Source: an uncultured PS1 clade bacterium
Lineage (GTDB): Bacteria > Pseudomonadota > Gammaproteobacteria > PS1 > Pseudothioglobaceae
Assembly (NCBI GenBank): GCA_937950605.1
Contig: CALFDA010000079.1
Location: 1 to 8,331 of the forward strand
DNA: 8,331 bases
Direction: 5' to 3'
Position 1 is the stretch's first letter, and each line of letters starts with the position of its first letter. The notes beneath the pieces were generated by a model that searched no databases, was not told where the DNA came from, and saw only the letters and a list, made by a program, of their open reading frames with translations. Shown one piece after another: positions 1 through 8,030 of this stretch. The position numbers were made by a program, and so were the translations under genes.

Positions 1-1
1 T

Positions 2-2239
2 ACTAACAATATTCAAATAGAAGGTAAAAATATCAGCATTCGCAGTATTGAAAACTTTGATGAAGCCGACGAACATAATATAAATATTTGGTTTACTACT
101 ATTCATGGTTTACACGCAACACTAAACAATATTAAAGAAAATAAACCAACTTTTGAAGATTTTGCAAATCATAAAATAGTATTTTTAGGTGATGAAGCTC
201 ATCACAATAGCAGTCAAACCAAAAAACAAATAGAACTTTTTTCAAGTTGGGAAAATACCGTACAGAAAAGTTTTGAAAAAAATAAAGATAATTACTTAAT
301 AGAATTAACCGCAACAGCAGACTTAAAACTACCAGAAATTGCCGAAAAATATAGAGATAAGATAGTTTTTAATTATGACTTGAGACAATTTAGAAAAGAT
401 GGTTTTAGTAAAAATATTAGAGTGGTTGATACTCAAATTGATAAAAAACAAAGAATTTTATTAGCACTTATTATTAGTGAGTATAAAAAACACATTGCAA
501 GCAAATATCGATTGCAAATTAAACCAGTTATTCTTTTTAGAAGCTCTACAATAAAAGAAAGTGCAGAAAATACAGAAATTTTAAACAATTTAATAACCAA
601 CTTAGAAAGCGATAATTTAACCGAGTTAATAACCAGTTTAAAAGCCGAACAAGACAACTCTTTTTTGATTGAGATAAAAGATTTTATTGAAAATAATCAA
701 GAGTTTTTATTACAAAATATCCCTATTGCCTTTCATCAAGAAAGGGTGATTAATGTTAATAATGAAAAAGATAATGAAAAAAACCAGCTTTTATTAAATA
801 GTTTAGAAGATGCAAATAATCAAATTAGAGTTATTTTTGCGGTAAATAAACTCAATGAAGGCTGGGATGTGCTTAATCTTTACGATATAGTTAAGTTATA
901 TGAGGTAAAAAATATTAAAAAAACCGTTGTAAGTGAAGTGCAATTAATTGGCAGGGGTGCCAGATATTACCCTTTTATTTTGCCTGATACTGATTTTAAT
1001 GAAGATGAAAAATATATTAGAAAATACGACAATGCCACAGGCAAGCAAAGCCGTTTAAAAGTATTAGAGCAATTACATTACCACTCATTACAAGAAGTAG
1101 ATTTTATCAAAGAGTTAAATAAACAATTAGAACGAGAAGGGTTAGCCGAAGCAAACCAAAAAGAAGTAAAAATTAGCATTAAAGATGAATTTAAACAAAC
1201 AGATGTTTATAAAACTGGTTTAGTTTTTAGCAATAATAAACAAGTTATTGTGCCAAAATTTAGCCAGTTAAAACTTGAGCAACAAAATTATTTATGGGGC
1301 AATGAACATTATCAAATACCTGAAGAAAATATTATCATAGATTTAACTAAAACCATAAAAGAGCATTCAATTGAAGAGCAATTAGAAGTTGAATATAAGA
1401 GGTATAAAAGTTTTAAAATTAATGAAATAGATTCACATATTTTTTATAAAGCGATTGCCAAAGATGATTTTTTCAACTTTGAAAATATTAGCAAATATAT
1501 TAAAAAACAAATAAAAACAGTGCTAGATTTACAAGCAATTTTTGCCGAAAGCAGTATAACTTTCCATTACACAAAAGGTTTAAAGCCAACTTCTAAAAAT
1601 ATCCTAAATGGCTTAATCGAGCTTTTAAATTTAATTAAGCAAAAAATGGATGTGAGCAAAACTAAATACATTGGCACTAAAAAGTTTACCGCAAGCAATA
1701 TAAAGCAGATATTCAAAAGTTTAAAATTATCAGTATCTCAAAACATTGCTAATGAAAAAGTAATTGAAGATACTACAAATCTAAAATATTTTGCGCAAGA
1801 CAGTTTTTATGGCGATAGCGGTTATGAAAAAACCGTTATTACCACATTAAACCAATTTTTTAACGAAGATACCAACAAAAAGATTTACCAAGATGTTTAT
1901 ATGATAAGAAATTATGGCGAAATAAAACTTTACAACTTTGCCGATGGAAAGGGTTTTGAGCCTGATTTTATTTTATTTCTTAAAAAACACAATCAAAATG
2001 TAAGTTATCAATTATTTGTCGAGCCAAAAGGCGAACACATTAATCAATACGATAATTGGAAAGAGGAATTTTTAGAAAAAATATGCCAAATATCCAACAT
2101 TGACAAAAACACTAAAATTGAACTTGTGGGCATAGGTGAGCAAAAATATAAAATCGTTGGACTACCTTTTTATAGCCCTAGCAACACAACCGAATTCACC
2201 AACGCATTAAAAGAAAAATTAGACAAGGATAAACAATGA
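2..2239 (+). CDS. res: Type III restriction enzyme, Res subunit (5'-truncated by window edge)
   Basis: ATP-dependent DNA translocase/endonuclease subunit of a Type III restriction-modification system; it works in a complex with Mod and cuts unmethylated DNA. The frame is open from base 2, giving 745 residues. The N-terminus with Walker A is off the left edge, so the TTG at 380 is internal, not a start. Visible SF2 helicase motifs (window residue numbers): DEAH box in FLGDEAHH at 64-67, motif III TAT at 103-105, KPVILFRSS near 174-182, motif V NEGWDVLN at 285-292, and motif VI QLIGRGAR at 314-321. The C-terminal PD-(D/E)xK nuclease shows D655 (FEPDF), E674 and K676 (EPKG), the spacing expected for Type III Res. 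No frameshift is seen and all visible catalytic motifs are present, so it looks functional. Usual family length is roughly 900-1000 residues, so perhaps 150-250 are missing. Its stop overlaps the mod start. Confidence 0.95.
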   Translation, partial: TNNIQIEGKNISIRSIENFDEADEHNINIWFTTIHGLHATLNNIKENKPTFEDFANHKIVFLGDEAHHNSSQTKKQIELFSSWENTVQKSFEKNKDNYLIELTATADLKLPEIAEKYRDKIVFNYDLRQFRKDGFSKNIRVVDTQIDKKQRILLALIISEYKKHIASKYRLQIKPVILFRSSTIKESAENTEILNNLITNLESDNLTELITSLKAEQDNSFLIEIKDFIENNQEFLLQNIPIAFHQERVINVNNEKDNEKNQLLLNSLEDANNQIRVIFAVNKLNEGWDVLNLYDIVKLYEVKNIKKTVVSEVQLIGRGARYYPFILPDTDFNEDEKYIRKYDNATGKQSRLKVLEQLHYHSLQEVDFIKELNKQLEREGLAEANQKEVKISIKDEFKQTDVYKTGLVFSNNKQVIVPKFSQLKLEQQNYLWGNEHYQIPEENIIIDLTKTIKEHSIEEQLEVEYKRYKSFKINEIDSHIFYKAIAKDDFFNFENISKYIKKQIKTVLDLQAIFAESSITFHYTKGLKPTSKNILNGLIELLNLIKQKMDVSKTKYIGTKKFTASNIKQIFKSLKLSVSQNIANEKVIEDTTNLKYFAQDSFYGDSGYEKTVITTLNQFFNEDTNKKIYQDVYMIRNYGEIKLYNFADGKGFEPDFILFLKKHNQNVSYQLFVEPKGEHINQYDNWKEEFLEKICQISNIDKNTKIELVGIGEQKYKIVGLPFYSPSNTTEFTNALKEKLDKDKQ

Positions 2240-4344
2240 AAGGCAATTCTTACGAGATTTTAAAAAAGTTATTACTATCAATCAAGCAATTTAGCACCCA
2301 AGATAATAATCTTAATTTGCCTAAAATTCAAAAAGATGGTTTTGATGCCACCGATACATTAATCAATTTATTGTTGCAAGATGAAACCACTAAAAAACTA
2401 TTTTTTAGTAGACAAGGCAAAGTGCTAGTTTATAACCGTGATAAATTTATTGACTTTATTAGCAATAAAAATTTCTTAGCAGATAGTTACACTAACTTTT
2501 CTAACAAAATCGGCTTAGCAGTTGAAAACCGTTTTTTCAAACAAAACTCTGAAGTGGTTTTAAATTTTCCTTTTAAAGATTGTGTTTTAGAAGGCGGACA
2601 AACTAAAGACGATAAAAAACAAAATGAATTATTTTTTAATGAGACTTTAGCAGCCGATGAAATAGACAAACTACTCAGTCCAAAGATTTTAACCAACGCT
2701 AAAAAATACACTCAAAACGGCATAAGTGATAATGTCAAGTTTAAGCGTGATGAAAACGCTTTAATCAAAGACAATCTTATTATCAAAGGCAATAATCTAT
2801 TAGCCTTGCACACCTTAAAAAGCAACTTTGCAGGCAAAGTAAAACTGATATATATTGATCCACCCTACAACACAGGCAATGATAGTTTTAATTACAACGA
2901 CAATTTTAATCATTCAACTTGGCTAACATTTATGAAAAACCGTCTTGAAGTGGCAAGGCAATTACTCAGCGATAACGGAGTTATTTTTGTCCAATGTGAT
3001 GATAACGAGCAAGCGTATTTAAAGGTTTTGATGGATGAGGTTTTTGGACGGGATAATTTTGTTAATGATATTATTATCAAGGCAAAAGTTAGTGCTGGTG
3101 CAAGCGGTGGAGGAGAAGATAAAAAAATAAAAAAGAACACAGAAAACTTAATATTTTTTTGTAAGCATAAACTAAATTTTTGTTACAAACCTATATACAG
3201 AAAACACCTAATAGACGAATATATAGAGCAACATAAAAAAGAAAACATAGGATTTTATTACACAAGAATTTTACAAAACGAAGGGGATAAAAAATTTATC
3301 AAAGAGATAAATGGAATAAAAATTTATAAACATAGTAATTTTTCTTTTGATACTGTTCAAAATAAAATAAAAAAGGAAGGAATTTCTGTTATGGAGGTGT
3401 ATAAAAAGTATTTTGATAAAATATTTATGGTTACTAACGCACAATCTTCTATCCCAAGTAAAGTTAATAGAATTATAAATGATAAAAAATGTTTGGTTTC
3501 ATATCAATATATACCAAAGTCTGGCAAACAAAAAGGCATTAAAACTACAAAATTCATCTGGAATGAAACATTAGTTGTTTGGTTTTCTGATTCAGCAATA
3601 AAAAACATTAAAGAGGTATATAAAAAAGAGGAAATAGGAACACTGTGGAATGATATATCTTGGGGTAGGCTTGATTTAGAAGGTAGTGTTAAATTAAAAA
3701 GTGGTAAAAAACCAGAAAAATTACTACAAAGAATAATAGGAATGTCCACCCAAAAAGGTGACATCGTCCTCGACTACCATCTAGGCTCTGGCACAACCTG
3801 TGCAGTTGCACATAAAATGGGACGGCAATATATCGGCATTGAGCAAATGGATTATATTGAAGATATTGCTGTTAAAAGAATGCAAAAAGTTATCGGCGAA
3901 AAAATTAACAAAGACGGTGAGTTGTTAGAAAAAGTTGAGTTTGATAATGGCGGCATATCAAAATCAGTTAACTGGACTGGTGGCGGTGAGTTTATTTATT
4001 TTGAACTCAAAAACAATACTACTGAAATTATAAACAAAATCACCAATGCTAAAACTACTGATGAATTATTAGCCATCAAAAACAGCATCAAAGACTATAC
4101 TTTTGTTGATTATCGTATTAATTTAGAATTTTTAAAAGACAAAAACGAGACCCAAGCAAATAGTGAATTTAAAGACTTTAATAAACTTGAATTTACCGAG
4201 CAACAGAAAATTTTATTAAGCATTTTTGATAAAAATCAAATGTTCGTTAATTACTCTGAAAGAGATGATAGCCTTTTTGATGTTACTGACGAAGAAAAAG
4301 CCATTAGCAAAGATTTTTATAACAACACTCACACTAATCTATAA
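2236..4344 (+). CDS. mod: Type III DNA-methyltransferase, Mod subunit (adenine-N6 specific)
   Basis: Complete 702-residue modification and specificity subunit, which transfers methyl from S-adenosylmethionine to adenine in the recognition site and guides Res. The catalytic motif DPPY lies at 208-211 (IYIDPPYNTGND) and the AdoMet motif I DYHLGSGTT at 513-521. DPPY before motif I is the beta-class order. Between them, about residues 285-500, lies the variable target-recognition domain, ending at a conserved block GTLWNDISW (468-476) and KKPEKLL (491-497). The start ATG overlaps the res stop (ATGA), and AAGGA at 2225-2229 is a good ribosome site 6 bases upstream; the overlap suggests translational coupling. 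The recognition domain is rich in ATA codons (about 17 in residues 296-501 against 3 in the first 280), consistent with horizontal exchange of specificity. The target sequence cannot be read from the gene. Confidence 0.95.
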   Translation: MKGNSYEILKKLLLSIKQFSTQDNNLNLPKIQKDGFDATDTLINLLLQDETTKKLFFSRQGKVLVYNRDKFIDFISNKNFLADSYTNFSNKIGLAVENRFFKQNSEVVLNFPFKDCVLEGGQTKDDKKQNELFFNETLAADEIDKLLSPKILTNAKKYTQNGISDNVKFKRDENALIKDNLIIKGNNLLALHTLKSNFAGKVKLIYIDPPYNTGNDSFNYNDNFNHSTWLTFMKNRLEVARQLLSDNGVIFVQCDDNEQAYLKVLMDEVFGRDNFVNDIIIKAKVSAGASGGGEDKKIKKNTENLIFFCKHKLNFCYKPIYRKHLIDEYIEQHKKENIGFYYTRILQNEGDKKFIKEINGIKIYKHSNFSFDTVQNKIKKEGISVMEVYKKYFDKIFMVTNAQSSIPSKVNRIINDKKCLVSYQYIPKSGKQKGIKTTKFIWNETLVVWFSDSAIKNIKEVYKKEEIGTLWNDISWGRLDLEGSVKLKSGKKPEKLLQRIIGMSTQKGDIVLDYHLGSGTTCAVAHKMGRQYIGIEQMDYIEDIAVKRMQKVIGEKINKDGELLEKVEFDNGGISKSVNWTGGGEFIYFELKNNTTEIINKITNAKTTDELLAIKNSIKDYTFVDYRINLEFLKDKNETQANSEFKDFNKLEFTEQQKILLSIFDKNQMFVNYSERDDSLFDVTDEEKAISKDFYNNTHTNL

Positions 4345-4361
4345 TAATTTTGGTTAGTAGC

Positions 4362-5435
4362 CTAATTCTTTAACGCCTCAACAACTAAATCACCCATTTC
4401 TTTGGTGCCAACAATTTTATTATCATCACTAGCAATATCTTGCGTGCGATACCCTTGATCTAAAACATCATTAATCGCTACTGTAATCTTTTCTGCAAAA
4501 TCTGCTTGATTCAAAGAATATTTCAACATCATTGCTAATGACAAAATCGTTGCCAATGGATTAGCTAAATTTTGTCCAGCAATATCAGGCGCACTGCCAT
4601 GAATAGGCTCATACATACCAAAGCCATCTTGATTAACAGAGGCACTCGGTAACATACCAATAGAGCCTGTGAGCATTGCCGCACAGTCAGACAGCACATC
4701 ACCAAATAAATTGCTGGTAACAATTACATCAAATTGTTTGGGTGCTTTAACCAATTGCATGGCAGCATTGTCCACATACATATGTGTAAGTTCCACATCT
4801 GGGTAATTTTTTGCAATCTTTACCATTACTTCGCGCCAAAGTTCGCAAACTTCTAATACATTTGCTTTGTCGACTGAGCAAACGCGCTTATTGCGTTTTT
4901 GTGCAATTTGAAAAGCTGAATGTCCAATTCTTTCAATCTCTGATTCGAAGTAAGTAGCACTGTTGAAACCATAGCGTTGTCCATTACGCATCTCAATACC
5001 ACGTGGCTGTCCGAAATAAATACCGCTGACCAATTCACGCACAATTATTAAATCAAGCCCCGAGACTATTTCTGCTTTTAGTGTCGAAGCTTTTGCAAGT
5101 TGTGGGTACAAAATCGCAGGACGCAAATTTGCAAATAAATCCATCTCAGAGCGCAAACTTAAAAGCCCACGTTCAGGACGTAAATCACGCTTTAATGTCT
5201 CCCACTGATAACCACCTACTGCACCTAATAAAATACTATCACATTGATGTGCTGCATCAATAGTGGATTGTGGCAGAGGCGAACCCGTTTTGTCATAAGC
5301 TGTGCCACCAACTAAGCCATGCACCAAGGTCATATTAAGCGCATGATTTGCATTGAGATAATCAATAACTTTTAATGTCTGTGCAATAATCTCTTGCCCA
5401 ATGCCATCACCAGGTAACACAAGTATTTTTGACAT
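4362..5435 (-). CDS. leuB: 3-isopropylmalate dehydrogenase
   Basis: Cytoplasmic leucine-pathway enzyme: NAD-dependent oxidation and decarboxylation of 3-isopropylmalate to 2-oxoisocaproate. It is 357 residues, normal for the family, and starts with the typical MSKILVLPGDGIG. Visible active-site residues are R95 and R105 (LLSLR...NLRP), R133 and Y140 (VRELVSGIYFG), K190 (VDKANVLE), D222, and D246/D250 (LFGDVLSD). GSAPDIAG at 280-287, with Asp284, is the NAD-preferring adenosine-ribose site. No leuC or leuD is adjacent in the window. It lies 30 bases downstream of rubredoxin on the same strand and may be read from the same transcript; no clear Shine-Dalgarno precedes its ATG. Its stop faces the mod stop across 17 bases. 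Confidence 0.97.
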   Translation of the reverse strand: MSKILVLPGDGIGQEIIAQTLKVIDYLNANHALNMTLVHGLVGGTAYDKTGSPLPQSTIDAAHQCDSILLGAVGGYQWETLKRDLRPERGLLSLRSEMDLFANLRPAILYPQLAKASTLKAEIVSGLDLIIVRELVSGIYFGQPRGIEMRNGQRYGFNSATYFESEIERIGHSAFQIAQKRNKRVCSVDKANVLEVCELWREVMVKIAKNYPDVELTHMYVDNAAMQLVKAPKQFDVIVTSNLFGDVLSDCAAMLTGSIGMLPSASVNQDGFGMYEPIHGSAPDIAGQNLANPLATILSLAMMLKYSLNQADFAEKITVAINDVLDQGYRTQDIASDDNKIVGTKEMGDLVVEALKN

Positions 5436-5465
5436 TTGTTTATTATGCTATAGCGTTGAAGTTGC

Positions 5466-5639
5466 TCATTTTACTTCGACCATCTTAAATTGATTTTTAT
5501 CAACGCCACATACTGGACACACCCAATCTCGGGGTATGTCTTTCCATCTTGTGCCTGGCGCAAGCCCTTCTTCTGGTGCGCCTTTCTCTTCATCATAAAT
5601 CCAATCACACACTGTACATTTTAATGTTTTGTAACTCAT
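5466..5639 (-). CDS. Rubredoxin
   Basis: Small cytoplasmic one-electron carrier with a single Fe(Cys)4 centre. The 57-residue product has the two iron-binding knuckles C8-x2-C11 (CTVCDWIYD) and C41-x2-C44 (WVCPVCG), plus the conserved APGTRW and the aromatic residues W13, Y15, W32, W39 and F51 around the core. Length and both motifs match classical rubredoxins over the whole protein. AGGAG (complement of 5645-5649) sits 5 bases before the ATG and fixes the start. It lies between the peroxiredoxin (110 bases upstream on the same strand) and leuB (30 bases downstream). The peroxiredoxin neighbour suggests, but does not show, a role in peroxide reduction; other possible partners are an alkane or other oxygenase, or a rubrerythrin elsewhere in the genome. 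Confidence 0.95.
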   Translation of the reverse strand: MSYKTLKCTVCDWIYDEEKGAPEEGLAPGTRWKDIPRDWVCPVCGVDKNQFKMVEVK

Positions 5640-5695
5640 GTTTTCTCCTACAAAAAGTCCTCTTGTTGGTTGCTTTGATGCAAAATCACCTTAAA

Positions 5696-5724
5696 ATTCT
5701 ATAAATACAAGTTTGCAAGTGCAA
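5696..5724 (-). promoter_or_regulatory. Candidate sigma-70 promoter for rubredoxin-leuB
   Basis: On the - strand, TTGCAC (5719-5724) and TAGAAT (5696-5701, 5 of 6 to consensus) are separated by 17 bases; the -35 matches only 3 of 6. The leader to the rubredoxin ATG would be about 50 bases. A small inverted repeat, TTTGC-AAGT-GCAAA at 5712-5725, overlaps the -35 box and could be an operator or chance. No convincing terminator is seen after the peroxiredoxin stop, so read-through from that gene is also possible. Confidence 0.3.
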
Positions 5725-5749
5725 ATGTGCATTTTTAAGGCTACAGTTG

Positions 5750-6349
5750 TTAAAGATTGTCAGCATTTTTTGCTAGATATTTGGCAACACCATCTGGGGT
5801 GTCTTGCATGCCTTCATCACCTTTTTCCCAACCCGCAGGACACACCTCGCCATGTGTAGTATGGAACTCCAACGCATCAACCATACGCAACATTTCATCA
5901 ACATTTCGCCCTAATGGCAAATCATTCACCACTTGGTGACGCACGTTAAAATCCTCATCAATTAAAAATGAGGCACGAAGCGCTATGCCTTCTGGATGCG
6001 CAATACCATAATCATGCATAATTGAGTGACTAACATCGGCTACTAAGGGAAAATCAATCTTGCCTAAACCGCCATCTTTGGGCGCTGTGTTTCTCCACGC
6101 ATTATGGGTAAATTGTGAATCAATTGACACGCCTACCACTTCAACGCCTTTATCTTTAAATTGTGCCATGCGATGGTGGTGCGCTATAATTTCTGAAGGA
6201 CAGACAAATGTAAAGTCTAGCGGATAAAAGAATAACACAATTTTTTTACCCTTGAAACTAGAAAGTGAAAAGTTATCTACAATTGAACCATCTGCTAATA
6301 CTGCCGCAGAAGTAAAATCTGGTGCTTGTTTTGCAACTAGAGTACTCAT
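5750..6349 (-). CDS. Typical 2-Cys peroxiredoxin (AhpC/Prx1 type)
   Basis: Cytoplasmic thiol peroxidase reducing hydrogen peroxide, organic hydroperoxides and peroxynitrite. It is 199 residues. The peroxidatic site is FYPLDFTFVCPSE with C50, T47 and P43, completed by R125 (ALRASF). The resolving cysteine is C170 in HGEVCPAGW, which makes it a typical 2-Cys enzyme forming intersubunit disulfides. It carries GGLG at 93-96, the loop associated with sensitivity to over-oxidation, and a C-terminal YL (191-192) where sensitive enzymes have YF. AGGAG (complement of 6358-6362) stands 8 bases before the ATG, supporting the start. No ahpF-like reductase is adjacent; the next gene on the strand is rubredoxin. 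The symbol ahpC or a Prx name would be a guess between subfamilies, so none is given. Confidence 0.96.
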   Translation of the reverse strand: MSTLVAKQAPDFTSAAVLADGSIVDNFSLSSFKGKKIVLFFYPLDFTFVCPSEIIAHHHRMAQFKDKGVEVVGVSIDSQFTHNAWRNTAPKDGGLGKIDFPLVADVSHSIMHDYGIAHPEGIALRASFLIDEDFNVRHQVVNDLPLGRNVDEMLRMVDALEFHTTHGEVCPAGWEKGDEGMQDTPDGVAKYLAKNADNL

Positions 6350-6376
6350 ATTTTTTTCTCCTAACTAAAATTTACG

Positions 6377-6382
6377 ATTATA
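6377..6382 (-). promoter_or_regulatory. Candidate -10 box for the peroxiredoxin gene
   Basis: A perfect TATAAT on the - strand lies 27 bases before the peroxiredoxin ATG, leaving a short leader that contains its AGGAG ribosome site. No good -35 stands 16-18 bases upstream (best TTTTCT), so an activator might be needed, or the box is chance in AT-rich DNA. A second possibility further upstream is TTGACA (complement of 6507-6512) with GATAAT (complement of 6482-6487), but the 19-base spacer is long. Confidence 0.4.
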
Positions 6383-6476
6383 CAATTAACAAGGACCTAG
6401 AAAACTTATAAAAACAAAGGTTTGAGAGGCTCTAACGTTATAATTCAAAAATTTGATATAAGATATTATTGCTGTT

Positions 6477-6505
6477 TTTAAATTATCAAGCTAGACTGGT
6501 AAAAT
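6477..6505 (+). promoter_or_regulatory. Candidate extended -10 promoter for cysS
   Basis: TGGTAAAAT (6497-6505) is an extended -10 element (TGn before TAAAAT, 5 of 6 to consensus), with TTTAAA (4 of 6) 17 bases upstream at 6477-6482. It would give a leader of roughly 24 bases before the cysS ATG. No Shine-Dalgarno is visible in that leader. A TATAAT also occurs at 6439-6444 on the + strand but has no usable -35. Confidence 0.35.
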
Positions 6506-6535
6506 TTGTCAAAAATACCTACGTAAAATACATCT

Positions 6536-7924
6536 ATGCTTAAAATTTATAACACCCTAAGTAAACAAAAAGAAATTTTTCAACCAATTAACCCAGAAAA
6601 AATAGGGATTTACGTTTGTGGCATGACGGTATATGATTATTGTCATATGGGACATGCGCGCGTGTTGGTGATGTTTGATATTATTGTGCGTCATTTGCGT
6701 CGCCATTTTCCCAAAGTAGCATACGTGCGTAATATCACCGATATTGATGACAAAATCATAAAACGCGCTGCTATAAATCAAGAAGATATTCGCTCATTGA
6801 CTAGCCGATTTATTGACGCGATGCATGCAGATGAATGTGCACTTAATATCTTGCCCCCTGATATTGAACCGCGCGCAACCGATGCAATCGAGCAAATGTT
6901 TTATATGATTGAAACTTTAATTGAGAAGGGTATCGCCTATCAAGGCAAAAGTGGCGATGTATATTATTCGGTGCGACAGTTTAAAAATTATGGCAAACTC
7001 AGTGGCAAAAATCTTGATGAACTTGATGCGGGCGCTAGGGTTGATGTTGAAACGGATAAACAAGACCCTTTGGATTTTGTGTTATGGAAAATGGCAAAAC
7101 CTAGTGAACCAAGTTGGCACTCTCCTTGGGGTGAGGGTCGTCCTGGCTGGCATATTGAGTGTTCGGCAATGTCATGTACTCACTTAGGCAAACATTTTGA
7201 TATTCATGGTGGCGGTATGGATTTAGCTTTTCCACATCACGAAAACGAAATAGCACAATCTGAAGGCGCAAACGATACAACCTTTGCAAATGTTTGGATG
7301 CACGTTGGGTTTGTCAATGTGAATAATGAAAAAATGAGTAAGTCGTTGAACAATTTTTTCACTATTCGCAATGCACTAGAAAATTACGATGGTGAAACTT
7401 TGCGCTATTTTATTATGAGTTCACATTATCGTAGTCCGCTTAATTTTTCGCATGAAAATTTAGAAAATGCCAAAGTCTCGCTAACGCGTTTATATACTGC
7501 TATGCGTGGATTAAGTGCTTCAAAAGCGGCAACTGAAGAGATTTCTCAGCGTTTTGATTTTGAAATGCGTCTAAACAAGGCACTTGATGATGATTTCAAC
7601 ACACCAATTGCCCTAAGCATTTTATTTGAATTAGCAAAATTAACCAACGCCAAAAGGGACAAAGACAAAGATCAAGCGCATGCCTTGGGGCAACTGTTAA
7701 AAAAACTCGGTGCTTATCTTGGTATTTTGCAAATGGATGCTGATACTTTTTTAAAACAAGGTGTAGAGTTATCTGATGATGAGATTAATGCAAAAATTAA
7801 CAAACGAAATATTGCTAGGGCTAACAGGGATTTTACTTTGTCCGATCAAATTAGAGACGAATTAGATGGACTAGGTATTGTTTTAGAAGATGGCGCGAGT
7901 TCAACTACATGGCGCAGAAAATAA
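6536..7924 (+). CDS. cysS: Cysteinyl-tRNA synthetase
   Basis: Class I aminoacyl-tRNA synthetase that charges tRNA-Cys with cysteine using ATP; cytoplasmic and essential. It is 462 residues. The HIGH signature is HMGH at 37-40 inside YVCGMTVYDYCHMGHAR, and KMSKS is at 266-270. The active-site zinc ligands that select cysteine are C28, C209 (HIECSAM), H234 and E238 (PHHENE), the same residue numbers as in the E. coli enzyme. The C-terminal helical domain keeps the ARANRDFTLSDQIRDEL block (427-443) and the closing GLGIVLEDG. The start ATG gives the family N-terminus MLKIYNTLS; no ribosome site is obvious. It is transcribed divergently from the peroxiredoxin. Downstream there is no gene, only IS debris. 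Confidence 0.98.
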   Translation: MLKIYNTLSKQKEIFQPINPEKIGIYVCGMTVYDYCHMGHARVLVMFDIIVRHLRRHFPKVAYVRNITDIDDKIIKRAAINQEDIRSLTSRFIDAMHADECALNILPPDIEPRATDAIEQMFYMIETLIEKGIAYQGKSGDVYYSVRQFKNYGKLSGKNLDELDAGARVDVETDKQDPLDFVLWKMAKPSEPSWHSPWGEGRPGWHIECSAMSCTHLGKHFDIHGGGMDLAFPHHENEIAQSEGANDTTFANVWMHVGFVNVNNEKMSKSLNNFFTIRNALENYDGETLRYFIMSSHYRSPLNFSHENLENAKVSLTRLYTAMRGLSASKAATEEISQRFDFEMRLNKALDDDFNTPIALSILFELAKLTNAKRDKDKDQAHALGQLLKKLGAYLGILQMDADTFLKQGVELSDDEINAKINKRNIARANRDFTLSDQIRDELDGLGIVLEDGASSTTWRRK

Positions 7925-7933
7925 AGTGGCAAA

Positions 7934-7953
7934 ATATCTATATTATTAGATAT
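7934..7953. other. AT-rich hairpin after cysS
   Basis: ATATCTA and TAGATAT form a perfect 7-bp stem around a 6-base loop, starting 10 bases after the cysS stop. The stem has one G-C pair and no T-run follows, so it does not qualify as an intrinsic terminator; it may slow polymerase or protect the 3' end of the cysS message, or be chance. Confidence 0.25.
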
Positions 7954-7978
7954 GAATAGTACATTATTAGACTTACGT

Positions 7979-8011
7979 TTTAATCTATATTTTTGGCAGG
8001 AATTTACTAAC
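7979..8011 (+). repeat. Left inverted repeat of the IS630 remnant
   Basis: Reading inward, this end shares TTTA, then ATATTTTT-GGCAG (7987-7999) and ACTAAC (8006-8011) with the right end read on the other strand. The match needs small gaps: one extra A before GGCAG and one more base before ACTA on the right. It lies outside the transposase stop at 8031, as expected for the 3' end of the element. Confidence 0.5.
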
Positions 8012-8030
8012 CCAGCACAAAAATACCACT

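Noticed and set aside
380..382. TTG as start codon of the Res gene
   Set aside because: The frame is open to the left edge and encodes the DEAH box and motif III before it, so the TTG is an internal leucine codon.
3121..3160. A7, A6 and T7 runs in mod as a phase-variation switch
   Set aside because: Known phase-variable mod genes carry much longer homopolymers or multi-unit repeats; runs of seven are ordinary in such AT-rich sequence, and the frame is intact.
3504..3764. Open frames of 60-90 codons antisense to mod, leuB, cysS and peroxiredoxin
   Set aside because: They lie wholly inside well-supported genes on the other strand or in another frame, and show no domain, ribosome site or independent support.
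4344..4375. Possible shared terminator between mod and leuB (GGTTAGTAGCC)
   Set aside because: The apparent palindrome would need a one-base loop and has no T-run, so it cannot fold as a terminator.
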